Shown: positions 24,589-34,123 of the stretch, piece by piece
How positions within the stretch are numbered: the stretch's first letter is position 1
Layout: each line of letters starts with the position of its first letter
Assembly (NCBI RefSeq): GCF_910577345.1
Contig: NZ_CAJTMT010000026.1
Location: 1 to 45,792 of the forward strand
Direction: 5' to 3'
Origin: an uncultured Duncaniella sp.
GTDB taxonomy: Bacteria; Bacteroidota; Bacteroidia; Bacteroidales; Muribaculaceae
Length of the DNA: 45,792 nucleotides
Program-made: the position numbers and the translations under genes
Notes under the pieces: model-generated
Database searches by the model: none
What the model saw: the letters and a program-made list of their open reading frames with translations, nothing else
Told to the model about the DNA's origin: nothing

Positions 24589-24637
24589 CTCCCGAATTCC
24601 ACAGCGCCGGTAAGGACTGTCGGCGCAGGAAGATACG

Positions 24638-24703
24638 CATACGGAGGACGAAAGGTTTCAGAAACGGATATGTCCGTGGATTGGAACATTCGTCCTCCGT
24701 ATG
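24638..24703. repeat. Inverted repeat downstream of guaB
   Basis: Fifteen-base arms CATACGGAGGACGAA (24638-24652) and complement (24689-24703) enclose about 36 bases that hold a smaller ACGGATATGTCCGT hairpin. No T-run follows. It may end guaB transcription or regulate the next gene. Confidence 0.7.
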
Positions 24704-24839
24704 TGTGCATATTCCCATGCCATTTAAGCTCCCGCGACAACCTTTGAATAAGATGTTTTAGATGCATGACCGCAATAAAGCGTGGAGAAATCCGTTAGAT
24801 AAATGTAACTGAAAACATTGGTCTATACGCCACAAAATC

Positions 24840-26768
24840 ATGAAGAAAAAAACGCTTATCCTGTCTGCCATAGCCGCATCGGCCATCATCTCGGCCACGG
24901 CTGCAAAGACAACCGACCCCGTCGTGATGACTGTAAACGGGAAGGACATACGCCAGAGCGAATTTGAATACCTCTATCAGAAAAACAATCTCCAACAGCT
25001 CGCTCCGCAGACAATGGAGGAGTATGTGGACATGTTCGTAGTCTACAAGCTCAAGGTAGCCGAGGCTGAAGCCGCAGGTCTGCATCTGACCGACGGATTC
25101 AAGAAGGAATATGAAAGCTACTGTGCCGAACTCTCCAAGCCATATCTGAGCGACACACTTGTCGGGAAGAAGCTCATCGACGAAGCATACGGCCGCCTGG
25201 CCACCTCGCGCCGCGTCAGCCACATCATGCTCCCGATGGGAAGCACCTACGATGAGAACGTGGCCAACCGCCAGCGCCTCGACAGCATCAGGAATGCCAT
25301 CGTGAACGGCGGTGCAGACTTCGGCGAGATGGCGATGAAATATTCGTCGGACCGATCGGCGCTCCGCAACCGTGGCTCAATGGGCTACATCCTTGCAAAC
25401 CGTTTCCCCTATCCTTTCGAATATGCCGCCTACAATACTCCTGTCGGCGAGATTTCAGAGGTGATTGACGATGCTCCTTACGGCTACCATATCATAAAGG
25501 TAGAGGACGAGCGTCCGAATCCCGGAAAGGTGGAAGCCCGCCATATCCTCAAACTGACCCAGGGACTTACTCCTGAGGAAGCAGCGGTCAAGAAGGCGCA
25601 GATTGACTCAATCCATGCCCTCCTGCTCAACGGCGGCGACTTCGATGCAATAGCCCGTGCGGAAAGCGAGGATCCCGGTTCGGCAGCCAACGGCGGTAAG
25701 CTCGGCACATTCGGCCCCGGCCAGATGGTCAAGGAATTCGAGGAAACATCCTTCGGACTTAAGGAGGGGGAAATTTCAGCCCCGTTCCAGACCTCATACG
25801 GCTACCATATCGTCCAGACACTCGCTCACCACAGCATCGGCACAATCGAGGAGGAGCTTCCGGGCATACAGGCTGCAATCAACCGCGACATGCGCTCGAC
25901 AATGCCTGAAAAGGAACGCCTTGCAGAGCTGAAACGCGAGTTTGGCGTGAAGGTCGATTCCACTGCGCTTTTCGGCCTGAAGGACAGAATGGGTGCGGCT
26001 TCCGACCTCGCAGCAGCTTTTGCGACAGCAGGCAACGAGGTGGTTGCGACTGTCGGTGACCGCCAGCTCACCGCCGCCGAGGTCAGCAACTCTCTTCCTG
26101 AAAACGTACGCAAAGGCGCTGCAGATGCTTTCACCGCTTTCAACCTTGGAATGAACAGTCTCATCGACGAGACCGTCATCGGCAAAGCGCGCGAACGTCT
26201 TGCAGAAGAGAATGCCGACTACCGCAACCTCGTCAACGAGTATCGCGACGGTATCCTTCTCTTTGAAATCAGCAACCGCAATGTGTGGGAACGCTCGACG
26301 ACCGACAGCGAGGGACTTGCAAATTATTTCGCAGCAAACCGCTCGAAATACAACTGGGATGCCCCTCACTATAAGGGTTATGTGGTCTTCGCGACCTCAG
26401 ACTCCATTGCAGGTGCGGCCAAGGATTATCTTGCATCAACCAAAATCGAAAATGATTCGCTCGTCAACCGTCTGCGCGACAATTTCGGCCGCCATATCAA
26501 GATTGAGCGCGTGGTGACTGCCAAGGGTGAGAATGCCATTGTCGACAATGTCGCTTTCAACGGCGAACGTCCCGAGGCACCCGGCAAATGGACAGCATGG
26601 TTCGCCTACAACGGTCGTATCATCGACACCCCTGAGGAAGCAGCCGACGTGCGCGGCGCCATCACCGGCGACTATCAGCAGGAACTCGAACAGAACTGGG
26701 TCAACTCCCTCCGCAAGAAATACAAAGTCAAAATCAACAAGAAAGCCTTGAAGAAAATAAGGGATTGA
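24840..26768 (+). CDS. Periplasmic parvulin-type peptidylprolyl isomerase
   Basis: SurA/PrsA-like folding chaperone of 642 residues, secreted by an N-terminal signal peptide (MKKKTLILSA, cut near TAA). An N-terminal helical SurA-like region precedes two parvulin domains. The first starts with RRVSHIMLPMG near residue 122 and ends with PYGYHIIKVEDERPNPG; the second starts with VEARHILKLTQG near 232 and ends with SYGYHIVQTLAHH. A third region (residues about 350-640) carries PPIase-associated helical sequence and a basic end (KKYKVKINKKALKKIRD). It probably assists outer-membrane protein biogenesis. It is monocistronic, ending in a strong terminator. Confidence 0.93.
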   Translation: MKKKTLILSAIAASAIISATAAKTTDPVVMTVNGKDIRQSEFEYLYQKNNLQQLAPQTMEEYVDMFVVYKLKVAEAEAAGLHLTDGFKKEYESYCAELSKPYLSDTLVGKKLIDEAYGRLATSRRVSHIMLPMGSTYDENVANRQRLDSIRNAIVNGGADFGEMAMKYSSDRSALRNRGSMGYILANRFPYPFEYAAYNTPVGEISEVIDDAPYGYHIIKVEDERPNPGKVEARHILKLTQGLTPEEAAVKKAQIDSIHALLLNGGDFDAIARAESEDPGSAANGGKLGTFGPGQMVKEFEETSFGLKEGEISAPFQTSYGYHIVQTLAHHSIGTIEEELPGIQAAINRDMRSTMPEKERLAELKREFGVKVDSTALFGLKDRMGAASDLAAAFATAGNEVVATVGDRQLTAAEVSNSLPENVRKGAADAFTAFNLGMNSLIDETVIGKARERLAEENADYRNLVNEYRDGILLFEISNRNVWERSTTDSEGLANYFAANRSKYNWDAPHYKGYVVFATSDSIAGAAKDYLASTKIENDSLVNRLRDNFGRHIKIERVVTAKGENAIVDNVAFNGERPEAPGKWTAWFAYNGRIIDTPEEAADVRGAITGDYQQELEQNWVNSLRKKYKVKINKKALKKIRD

Positions 26769-26798
26769 ATGCTGAGGCTTTCCGAAACCAGCGGAAAC

Positions 26799-26844
26799 AA
26801 AAAGCAGAAGATTAGAGTTAAAACGCTCTAATCTTCTGCTTTTT
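26799..26844. terminator. Bidirectional intrinsic terminator
   Basis: Perfect 19-bp arms (26799-26817 and 26826-26844) with an 8-nt loop, flanked by A and T runs. It lies between the convergent parvulin gene and the 3' end of the polysaccharide operon. Confidence 0.92.
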
Positions 26845-26865
26845 ATTTTCACTGGCATTTAACTG

Positions 26866-27993
26866 TCAAGGCTCAATCGAAGCCTTTATCCATTCTAAAT
26901 GTTTCTGACGACGGGCAGTCAATGCCGATTGAACTTTGAAGGTATCATAGTCTGCATCAAGAGTATCAATAGATTCAATCGGACTCGTTGCAGCGACACC
27001 ATTGGATGGTATACCCAATTCGTTAAGCAACCCTTGCTGCCGTTCGTCGCTTTTTTGAGGACAGACAGAAATCAAAGGGCGCGAATAATTAAGGGCAAAA
27101 GCTGTGCCGTGGAAGGAAGATGTCACCACAACGGTTGCATTTTTGAAATAGCCGACAAATTCATCGACCGACCGAACCTCGACACTGACAGCTCCAAGTT
27201 CGCGGACCTCAGGACTGTCTCTTTCTGAAAAAGTTATAATTGTGTCACAAGCATAACGCTCTTTCATTTTTGCAGCTATATCCAAAATCTGTGGACGAGG
27301 GTCAAAGGCATAGTCAAGAACATAGAGCAGGACATACTTCCTACAATCAGGCTTATCCCTAAGCTTTAACTTTGACGTCCATTCATCGGCAGACAGTAAC
27401 AAGGTCGGATCAAGCATGGTACAGGAAGGACACTCAAGGCCAAGTTGCTCACGAAGAATCCTCAGCCCACTCCCCTCACGCACGGAAATAGCGGAGTAGC
27501 GAGCCAGACAGGATTTATACTTATGAATCAACTCCGACGGCAGTGAGTCGCAGGCAAAACTTGAGGCAATAGAAATCCGCCTCACATCCTGACCGAACGA
27601 CAGCATGAAAGCAGAATCTCCTTTAAGAAAACGAGGATTCCATACCTGGTCACTGCCTGTGATTAAAGCAGTATACCCGGACCAATCTTCGGCAGCGAGG
27701 TCATCAAGATCCTTATAGAGCCGTGTGAGATTCAACCGTGATTTTCGGAATGTCTCTATTCCGGTCTTGAACTTATCGACATGTATGCCTAACAACCCCA
27801 ACGCCTTCTTGACACGTTGCTTCAACGCCGAAGGCCGGATAAATCCATGACGGTAATGCCAGTCATTGGGGTAATTATAGTTTATCACATCGCACTCATA
27901 GCCAAGTTTTTCCAATACAGTCTGAGTGGCGAAGGCCTGAAGTACCGACCCATAGTTCGGTACCTGAAAAATTGTCATCAGAGCTATTTTCAT
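26866..27993 (-). CDS. Polysaccharide pyruvyl transferase family protein
   Basis: Probable enzyme adding pyruvate ketals from phosphoenolpyruvate to sugar units of a surface polysaccharide (375 residues, PF04230 type). Visible family features are an N-terminal IALMTIFQVPNYGSVLQAFA, the central GSDQVWNPRFL (the GSDxxW signature) and a C-terminal VVTSSFHGTAFALNYSRPLI with its conserved SFHG. It is the last gene of the operon. It begins 1 base after the stop of the Fe-S/F420-type gene; these two families are commonly paired in polysaccharide loci. The exact acceptor sugar cannot be predicted. Confidence 0.92.
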   Translation of the reverse strand: MKIALMTIFQVPNYGSVLQAFATQTVLEKLGYECDVINYNYPNDWHYRHGFIRPSALKQRVKKALGLLGIHVDKFKTGIETFRKSRLNLTRLYKDLDDLAAEDWSGYTALITGSDQVWNPRFLKGDSAFMLSFGQDVRRISIASSFACDSLPSELIHKYKSCLARYSAISVREGSGLRILREQLGLECPSCTMLDPTLLLSADEWTSKLKLRDKPDCRKYVLLYVLDYAFDPRPQILDIAAKMKERYACDTIITFSERDSPEVRELGAVSVEVRSVDEFVGYFKNATVVVTSSFHGTAFALNYSRPLISVCPQKSDERQQGLLNELGIPSNGVAATSPIESIDTLDADYDTFKVQSALTARRQKHLEWIKASIEP

Positions 27994-27994
27994 A

Positions 27995-29191
27995 TCAATT
28001 GCTCCCCCTTTCCATCAGTTTCTTAATCCTATATGCGATGCGCTTGTGAAGAAAAGTCAATCTATATGCTGCAATCAATCCGGAACGGATCTGCCGGAGC
28101 GAGCGTGATGAACGTAACTGCTCAAGCAAGTGATTGCGTATGAAGGGCATTTTCGGAGCACGAGCCATCTGGCCCTCGCAACAGACGCCAAGAGGTTGCG
28201 GCTCGAAATGGCAACTGTCTTTCAAGTCATTCAATAGCCTCTTACCTCGATCGGTAAATGCAAGCGCGACACTGACACCTTCCTTGTTGGATGCGTAGGA
28301 CTTCCCCCAGAAATCACCGATGCGGATGTCGGCAGAAGAGGAGGTCATCTTGTATTTGCATGACTTATAGCAACAATGGTTCAGGCAGTAGTTACCGAGA
28401 AAGAAATCATAGAACAAATCGCCTTGCGACATTCTTGAAATGTGTTCATCCTCCTTCCGACAGGCGGATGAACCGGCACCATCGCCTTCTGCCTGCCCGA
28501 CAATCCTCATCGCCCATGAATCATGCCAACCGGTCTGCTTGTCGCGCCAGTTGACATCACGGATGCTTCCGATTTTTGTCTTGGTCTCCGCGATATATTT
28601 GTCCCAAAGTAATAGACTCGGGACCCCATGGCAGAAGAAATCGAGCAGAATGAAATTGTCCTCGACTTTGCGGAGTTTTATCAACCGACGGAACGAATCA
28701 ATCTGACAAGGAGTACCGGTAACCAGATATTTCTTCTTCAAATCAATCTTAATAAGAGCATCAGCGGTAAAACTCGGGATATATTTACTTCCTCTCGAAG
28801 CACGGAACTCATCGACAGAATCTGCAATATAATGTTCGGCTCTTTCAGAATCGGCATTATATCTGACACCAACCGCCGAATAACCATCGGCCAACAACTT
28901 TCTGCCAATTTCAAAGCCAATCCCACCGGATGAGCATGAGCTGCGCACTTCATCATCATTGCTCCAGACAGCGGTTGATAAAATATCGGTAGACTGCGAA
29001 GCAATCTCATCATGGTTGAAAGCACAAATCCTCAGACACAGACCACAGTCGATACAGCGAGCCTGTTCCCTGATTACCGGAATATAAAAGCCATCCTTAC
29101 TCTTGTCAAGAGATATGATTTTCACAGGACAGGCGCTTACACACACGCCACAACCGTAGCAATTTTCAAGACTACTGATATTTTTAGCCAT
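27995..29191 (-). CDS. Fe-S protein with F420 hydrogenase beta-subunit domain
   Basis: 398-residue iron-sulphur oxidoreductase-like protein. Two [4Fe-4S] ferredoxin motifs lie at the N-terminus: CYGCGVCVSACP (residues 9-20) and CIDCGLCLRIC (about 41-51). The F420H2 dehydrogenase/hydrogenase beta-subunit N- and C-terminal domains follow, with CSSGGIGFEIG, GTPCQIDSFRRLI, DFFCHGVPS, RDVNWRDKQTGWHDSW and CYKSCKYKMTSSSADIRIGDFWG. Bacteroidales do not make F420, so a flavin is the likely cofactor. In polysaccharide loci it usually accompanies pyruvyl transferase genes, but its reaction is unproven. Overlaps the upstream glycosyltransferase gene by 8 bp. Confidence 0.92.
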   Translation of the reverse strand: MAKNISSLENCYGCGVCVSACPVKIISLDKSKDGFYIPVIREQARCIDCGLCLRICAFNHDEIASQSTDILSTAVWSNDDEVRSSCSSGGIGFEIGRKLLADGYSAVGVRYNADSERAEHYIADSVDEFRASRGSKYIPSFTADALIKIDLKKKYLVTGTPCQIDSFRRLIKLRKVEDNFILLDFFCHGVPSLLLWDKYIAETKTKIGSIRDVNWRDKQTGWHDSWAMRIVGQAEGDGAGSSACRKEDEHISRMSQGDLFYDFFLGNYCLNHCCYKSCKYKMTSSSADIRIGDFWGKSYASNKEGVSVALAFTDRGKRLLNDLKDSCHFEPQPLGVCCEGQMARAPKMPFIRNHLLEQLRSSRSLRQIRSGLIAAYRLTFLHKRIAYRIKKLMERGSN

Positions 29192-30146
29192 AATTGAGAA
29201 TGCCTTTAATCAAATCTTTAATTCTATTTTTAGCAACCGTAACACATCCCCAAACAAAGCGTCTAAAAGGAGATTTGATTATTGCCAACTTACGGGCATA
29301 ATCAGCAGGTAAATCCATCTGTTTGACGGATTTGTAAAATTCATGAAGCTGCGGATCGACAGCGTTGAAATCGTTCATCTTCAACACTCCTTGTTCATAG
29401 AGAGTAGTGATTCTGTAGTATGTGAACGGTTTCTGGAGAACGGAGGCGTATGGTAGCGTTTTAATCACTTCAGCGAGCAACGAAAAAAGAGCGAACCACT
29501 CAGTCAACGGTCGTTTCTGTTTCGAGACTCCACGAGGATTGAGAATATAGTCATAAACCACCTTGTCGGGTGCAATCTTTATAGCTTTAACTTTTGCCGA
29601 AAGCCTCATAAGCATCAGCAAATCCTCATTCTGATGGATGCGGCATTCCAATTCCAAAGATGTACGTCCGAACAAGTCCCTGCGATAAAGTTTGGCGTAA
29701 GGACCTATCGAAGTCTCGTGCATCAAGAGAGCATCCATGTAATTCTCAGGAGATTGGAGTCCTGAAAGTTTATTTGGCAGAAAATCCTTGCCGTTTAAAC
29801 TTAAAGTTCCGGCAATAATATCCGCCATACCGTCGTCTTCGGAAATAAGCAATTCCAAAGCGTTGGCAGGCAGAACATCGTCAGCATCGACAAAAGTGAT
29901 CCATTCCCCAGCGGCCTTGCCCACACCATAAAGACGCGCAGCGTATGCCCCACCGTTAGATATGGAATAAACTTTTACGGCGGGATTCTTCTTTGCGAAA
30001 TCTGTCAGCACATCGAATGTTGCATCAGCAGACCCATCGTCGACTACCACAATCTCATAGTCTGTATATGTCTGCGTGAGAATACTATTTATGGTCCGGC
30101 CGACACATTCAGCACAATTGTAAGCCGGTATTATAATTGAAATCAT
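29184..30146 (-). CDS. Family 2 glycosyltransferase
   Basis: GT-A fold inverting glycosyltransferase of 320 residues. The N-terminus is MISIIIPAYNCAECVGRTINSI, preceding the nucleotide-sugar site VVVDDGSADAT; the metal motif is TFVDADDVLPANA. The acceptor region has a conserved RIHQNEDLLMLMRLS (ED motif). It should add one sugar to the lipid-linked repeat unit on the cytoplasmic face; donor and acceptor are unknown. It overlaps the flippase gene by 4 bp (ATGA) and the Fe-S gene by 8 bp, so translation is coupled through this stretch. Confidence 0.94.
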   Translation of the reverse strand: MISIIIPAYNCAECVGRTINSILTQTYTDYEIVVVDDGSADATFDVLTDFAKKNPAVKVYSISNGGAYAARLYGVGKAAGEWITFVDADDVLPANALELLISEDDGMADIIAGTLSLNGKDFLPNKLSGLQSPENYMDALLMHETSIGPYAKLYRRDLFGRTSLELECRIHQNEDLLMLMRLSAKVKAIKIAPDKVVYDYILNPRGVSKQKRPLTEWFALFSLLAEVIKTLPYASVLQKPFTYYRITTLYEQGVLKMNDFNAVDPQLHEFYKSVKQMDLPADYARKLAIIKSPFRRFVWGCVTVAKNRIKDLIKGILNYG

Positions 30147-31678
30147 TTTCTAAATCTTGAAAGCAGCATGTTTTTGAATAGCTCTCTTTCTTTTCCAGAA
30201 AGTCCGACAAAGGCGATTATAATTCCAACAAACACAATTTGCAAGCACGCCGACACGACGATTTCAAAAAAATCACCGGAGATATGGATGGGGAGATATT
30301 GCATCTGGGCAAAAATCAATGTCCATCCGATCAACAACGGCAAAAAGCAAGGAATCACAACGCCTGTGAGCATTGAACCGACAGTAATGCCAAGTCTACC
30401 CAATCCCATGCGCGTTCCGACAAACACGACAAGCATATTTGTCACGAACTGCACCAACACTGTGGATTGAGGACTGAAATTTAATTTGAGCAACAGGTAA
30501 TAGACAGGAATGTTAAGGAGGGTCACAGCACTTATCACAATCTGATACCGTTTAATGCGACCGGAGGCCTGCATAACCGTCCAAACAGGCCCACCGATAG
30601 TATTTGGGAGAAGGGATATGAGAGAGAATACACAGAACCAAGATGTAAGCGGAGGTACGTCTGTCAGCCATATTCCAAGTATCTTGTCAATATTGAATAT
30701 AATCGGAGTAATCAACAGGAGCAAGAGAAAAAACGAGAATTTCGATGACAAAATGAGCAGCTTTCTCACCTCTCCAAACTCACCGTTAGCATAGTCCTTT
30801 ATCAGCGGAGGAGTTACCGCCGACTGAAAGTTACCAATAAACTGAAAGACAGCGGAACTCACTTGATTCATCACTCCGATGCTTGCGTTTAGAGTTACCC
30901 CATAAAAAATATTTACGAGGAAATTGAGACCCTGACGGGAACCGACATTTGCAAACGCGCTGAATGAACTCCATCCGGCAAATTTAAATATATCAGTAAC
31001 GCATGATGATTTAAAGCCCGCAAAGCGATGTCTGACCGACTCAAGGCGGGTATGGACAAAGACGATATACCATAACAGCACAATGACATTTACCGCAAGC
31101 AACAGCATGACATAGAGCACAAGCTTGTCGGCCTTAATCATTGACAAGGGCCAAAGTATGGCCAGTTTCAAAAAAACTTCCACGATACCGGTATAGGCAT
31201 AGAACGACATCCGTTCATAGGAAAGGACGGCAGCATTAAACGGTATGCGGTATACGTTTGTCACAGTGATAGCAATCGAAAGCTGATAGACAATCAGCGC
31301 GGCATAGTGCCTGTCTGGCGGAATGACCAGTTGTGTGTTGATGAACCATAGGCCCAATGTCTCCGCTATGACAACAAGAAGAAGAATCAGAAGGAGATGG
31401 GCAATCAAGCTTGACGAAAACATCTCCTGCAACAAACCTTTTTCACCCCGACCAATCAAAGTACAGAAATAGCGTTGCGTTGCAGTGGTCATCGTCGTGC
31501 TCAGAAATGTAAACAACACGACCACACCGGCCACAAGATTATAGATACCGTAATCCTCAATACCAAGCACCTCCAGAACAACCCGACTGGTATAAAGCGT
31601 CGCCCCCATCATCAAGAGCATCCTGATGTAGAGGAAAAAAGTATTTTTCGCTATACGCTTATTATTGGATGTAGTCAT
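30143..31678 (-). CDS. Wzx-like polysaccharide flippase
   Basis: Integral membrane lipid-linked oligosaccharide flippase of the MVF/PST superfamily (511 residues). About 12-14 hydrophobic spans are visible; the first helix begins NTFFLYIRMLLMMGATLYTSR and is followed by VLGIEDYGIYNLVAGVVVLF, the standard start of Bacteroidota Wzx proteins. It flips undecaprenyl-linked repeat units across the inner membrane. The wzx gene follows a 126-bp gap after the glycosyltransferase gene, with a possible internal promoter, and overlaps the GT2 gene. Confidence 0.92.
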   Translation of the reverse strand: MTTSNNKRIAKNTFFLYIRMLLMMGATLYTSRVVLEVLGIEDYGIYNLVAGVVVLFTFLSTTMTTATQRYFCTLIGRGEKGLLQEMFSSSLIAHLLLILLLVVIAETLGLWFINTQLVIPPDRHYAALIVYQLSIAITVTNVYRIPFNAAVLSYERMSFYAYTGIVEVFLKLAILWPLSMIKADKLVLYVMLLLAVNVIVLLWYIVFVHTRLESVRHRFAGFKSSCVTDIFKFAGWSSFSAFANVGSRQGLNFLVNIFYGVTLNASIGVMNQVSSAVFQFIGNFQSAVTPPLIKDYANGEFGEVRKLLILSSKFSFFLLLLLITPIIFNIDKILGIWLTDVPPLTSWFCVFSLISLLPNTIGGPVWTVMQASGRIKRYQIVISAVTLLNIPVYYLLLKLNFSPQSTVLVQFVTNMLVVFVGTRMGLGRLGITVGSMLTGVVIPCFLPLLIGWTLIFAQMQYLPIHISGDFFEIVVSACLQIVFVGIIIAFVGLSGKERELFKNMLLSRFRK

Positions 31679-31718
31679 TTTATTTGCCCTGTCACAACTA
31701 TTTAGGGAGTACCGAATA

Positions 31719-31726
31719 CAAAATTA
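31719..31726 (-). promoter_or_regulatory. Possible internal promoter (-7 box) before wzx
   Basis: Minus strand TAATTTTG in the only sizeable gap (126 bp) of the downstream half of the polysaccharide operon. No -33 match, so weak. Confidence 0.35.
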
Positions 31727-31804
31727 TGAAAAATCCCTTACACCCACTTAATTTCGCAATAAATATTTATCGATGCTGTGATATGAATTATTTTTTAGAT
31801 GGCT

Positions 31805-32884
31805 TTAATCTTTTTGTCCGGCAGACAATTCATCAAGAATAGGGACAAGATAGTTGTGGGCAATTGAATTCCAGTTGCTGTCCGAGAGAGAGGCACGAAG
31901 GGTCGTCTCGTTGATAGTCGAACGTATGGCAAGGTATTGTTCAAGTCCGTCGCAAAGGCTCTCCGGAGTATCCTGAATCAGCAGGCCATTTTCCGGGGTG
32001 ATAATCTCCTTGTTGGCTCCGGTAGCGGTCGCTATGCAGAAAAGTCCAGAAAGGACGTATTCGAATGTCTTTGTAGGGGGTTGATGCTCGTAATAGGAAG
32101 TTATCGGAACGAAGCTTAACCCGACATTACATCTGTCGAAAAACGGTTTGACCTGTGTCAAAGGAACATAGCCATGAAACTTTACAATCTCATCCAAACC
32201 AAGTTCAGCAGACAATTTTTTCAGTCCATCAAGCATTCCCGGCAGTCCATCGCCGACAATATCAACCGACATCGGCAAATTGCGGTGACGGTCGCGGAAC
32301 AATTTGATTCCTCTGAGCATCACATCGAGCTTACGGTTGGTGAAAGTCCCGATATAGAGCAGATTCAACCCACTCATATAGTCTTTAGGTTCAGTCGAAA
32401 TAACGTCTGCACCAAGAGGAAGCAAGCGGACAGTGTCCAGCCCTATTTTTCCGGCAATACCTTTAGAGAGAGTGGAAACAAGGTCAAAACGACGGCTTTC
32501 TTTCCGCAATCCCGCATCAGCACGACTTCTCACGTCCGAATCGGCTTCAATCGAAAATGTACGGACATCCATAATCATCCTCCGCCAGGGGCAAAGAAGT
32601 TTCAAAACAGAGCAACCTTTGAAATACTCCACCAATATCGGGCCCTTGAAAAATGCGCTCTTCCAAACGGCACTTATGATAAAGATAAGGCCACGTACCA
32701 AATGGGGAAATTTAAACGGGACATATATGACATTCACTCCGTTCATTTCCCAAAACTTTTTCTTATGCCTCGTCGTGAGAACTGTTATATTATAATCGCA
32801 CCTAAGATACTCACACCATTTGTATAAATCTGTGAGTTCTCCAAATGGGACCTTGTCTATCAATAATAATTCAGGATTATTCAT
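31805..32884 (-). CDS. Glycosyltransferase, GT4-like
   Basis: GT-B fold glycosyltransferase of 359 residues. The donor-binding half has LLYIGTFTNRKLDVMLRGI, VDIVGDGLPGMLDGLKKL, VKFHGYVPLTQVKPFFDRC and PPTKTFEYVLSGLFCIAT, where TFEYVLSG corresponds to the usual E-x7-E region. I chose the ATG at 32884 (MNNPELLLIDKVPFGELTD). A longer frame to 33118 exists, but its first 78 residues would lie over the next gene and are not glycosyltransferase-like. The spacing to that gene's stop is 31 bp. Low-GC codon use matches its operon neighbours. Confidence 0.9.
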   Translation of the reverse strand: MNNPELLLIDKVPFGELTDLYKWCEYLRCDYNITVLTTRHKKKFWEMNGVNVIYVPFKFPHLVRGLIFIISAVWKSAFFKGPILVEYFKGCSVLKLLCPWRRMIMDVRTFSIEADSDVRSRADAGLRKESRRFDLVSTLSKGIAGKIGLDTVRLLPLGADVISTEPKDYMSGLNLLYIGTFTNRKLDVMLRGIKLFRDRHRNLPMSVDIVGDGLPGMLDGLKKLSAELGLDEIVKFHGYVPLTQVKPFFDRCNVGLSFVPITSYYEHQPPTKTFEYVLSGLFCIATATGANKEIITPENGLLIQDTPESLCDGLEQYLAIRSTINETTLRASLSDSNWNSIAHNYLVPILDELSAGQKD

Positions 32885-32915
32885 CGCTGTTCTCTTTTTT
32901 GATAAGCCACACAAG

Positions 32916-34082
32916 CTAACCATGAGCCTCATTAAAAACTTCAGCAAATATCTTTCGTCGGGATGCGAGTGACTGCTCCAATGAAAATTTTTCGGCGACA
33001 CGAATGCAATTGCCGGACATCGATTTTCGGAGAGACGCATCTGAAAGGCGATTAATCGCGGATGCAAATCCATGAATATCATCCGGTTCATTGACAGTAA
33101 ATCCTGTAAGGTCGTCAATTACATATTCCTTGATTCCCTGAACAGCAGTGCCAACCATCGGGACTCCGGCACAAAGTTGCTGGATACCGGCCATCCCAAG
33201 TCCTTCACGAACCGACGGAATAACTCCGATATCCGCACAATGGACGAGCTTGTCTATATCACTTCTGAAGCCAAGCAATTTGAGTTGTACTCCATTATTC
33301 TCACAAAAGGCCTGAATCTCCTTACCAACGCCCGAGGAAGCAATCTCCCTTCCTGCGATTGCATATACATAACGGTGTGCATCAGGCAACGAAGCCAATG
33401 CGCGGGCTATCACGATGTGATTCTTACGCTCAGACAACTCTCCTATGGCCAACACCAAAATTTTATCATCAGACACACCTAAATCATGACGCATGGCAAT
33501 TCTATCGACATGTACATCCCTGTAGCCAGCTATGTCACATCCGACACCATTAATCTTATAAACATTCGGACAATTAAACGACTGTACAGCCTCAAAATCC
33601 TCATTATTAATAGTTATAATGGCATCACAGAAACAGCTTGCAAAGAACTCTATCGGCTTAAATTTAATCTTCGTTTTCCAATCTGAAAGATGGGTCCAAG
33701 ACAAGCCGTGGCTGACATAAATGACTTTTGCTCCGGTCCCGATAGCAGCCATGCGCACTGCCAAACCGGTTATCGGGGTATGACATACCACAGCCTTATA
33801 TCCTCCGTCATGAATCAATCGGCAATAGTTTCTGTAACAATCCCAATTAATCTTCTTCACTGGTGATTTGGTATCCATCCTGATATCGACGAAGTTTGCA
33901 CCGCGACGAGCGATCTCACCGCGGATGTAATCTTCACCAAGACGATTGTCAGCAGCGACAGTCACATCATAGCCCATATCACGCAAGATGTCAATATCAT
34001 CAAGTATGAACGACATGAAACCTGTGAGACTCACAGCTATCAGCGCTTTAGGCCTTATATTCTTGTCTTTTTGAACACTCAT
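32916..34082 (-). CDS. Glycosyltransferase family 4 protein
   Basis: GT-B fold glycosyltransferase of 388 residues, similar to capsule enzymes of the EpsF/PglA style. The N-terminal half has KALIAVSLTGFMSFILDDIDILRDMGYDV and VVCHTPITGLAVRMAA; the linker VYKINGVGCDIAGY precedes the donor-binding half, with LAIGELSERKNHIVIARAL, LLGFRSDIDKLVHCADIGVIPS and REGLGMAGIQQLCAGVPMVGT (catalytic E-x7-E region). It adds a sugar to the growing lipid-linked unit; specificity is unknown. It lies between the polymerase gene (41 bp) and another glycosyltransferase gene. Confidence 0.93.
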   Translation of the reverse strand: MSVQKDKNIRPKALIAVSLTGFMSFILDDIDILRDMGYDVTVAADNRLGEDYIRGEIARRGANFVDIRMDTKSPVKKINWDCYRNYCRLIHDGGYKAVVCHTPITGLAVRMAAIGTGAKVIYVSHGLSWTHLSDWKTKIKFKPIEFFASCFCDAIITINNEDFEAVQSFNCPNVYKINGVGCDIAGYRDVHVDRIAMRHDLGVSDDKILVLAIGELSERKNHIVIARALASLPDAHRYVYAIAGREIASSGVGKEIQAFCENNGVQLKLLGFRSDIDKLVHCADIGVIPSVREGLGMAGIQQLCAGVPMVGTAVQGIKEYVIDDLTGFTVNEPDDIHGFASAINRLSDASLRKSMSGNCIRVAEKFSLEQSLASRRKIFAEVFNEAHG

Positions 34083-34123
34083 TTAACAAGTTGTTTCCGT
34101 GTTATAATATTGACACCCGTTTT

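Noticed and set aside
32885..33118. Longer N-terminus for the 31805-32884 glycosyltransferase
   Set aside because: It would overlap the 3' end of the neighbouring glycosyltransferase by 200 bp and does not look like protein; the ATG at 32884 gives a normal spacing.
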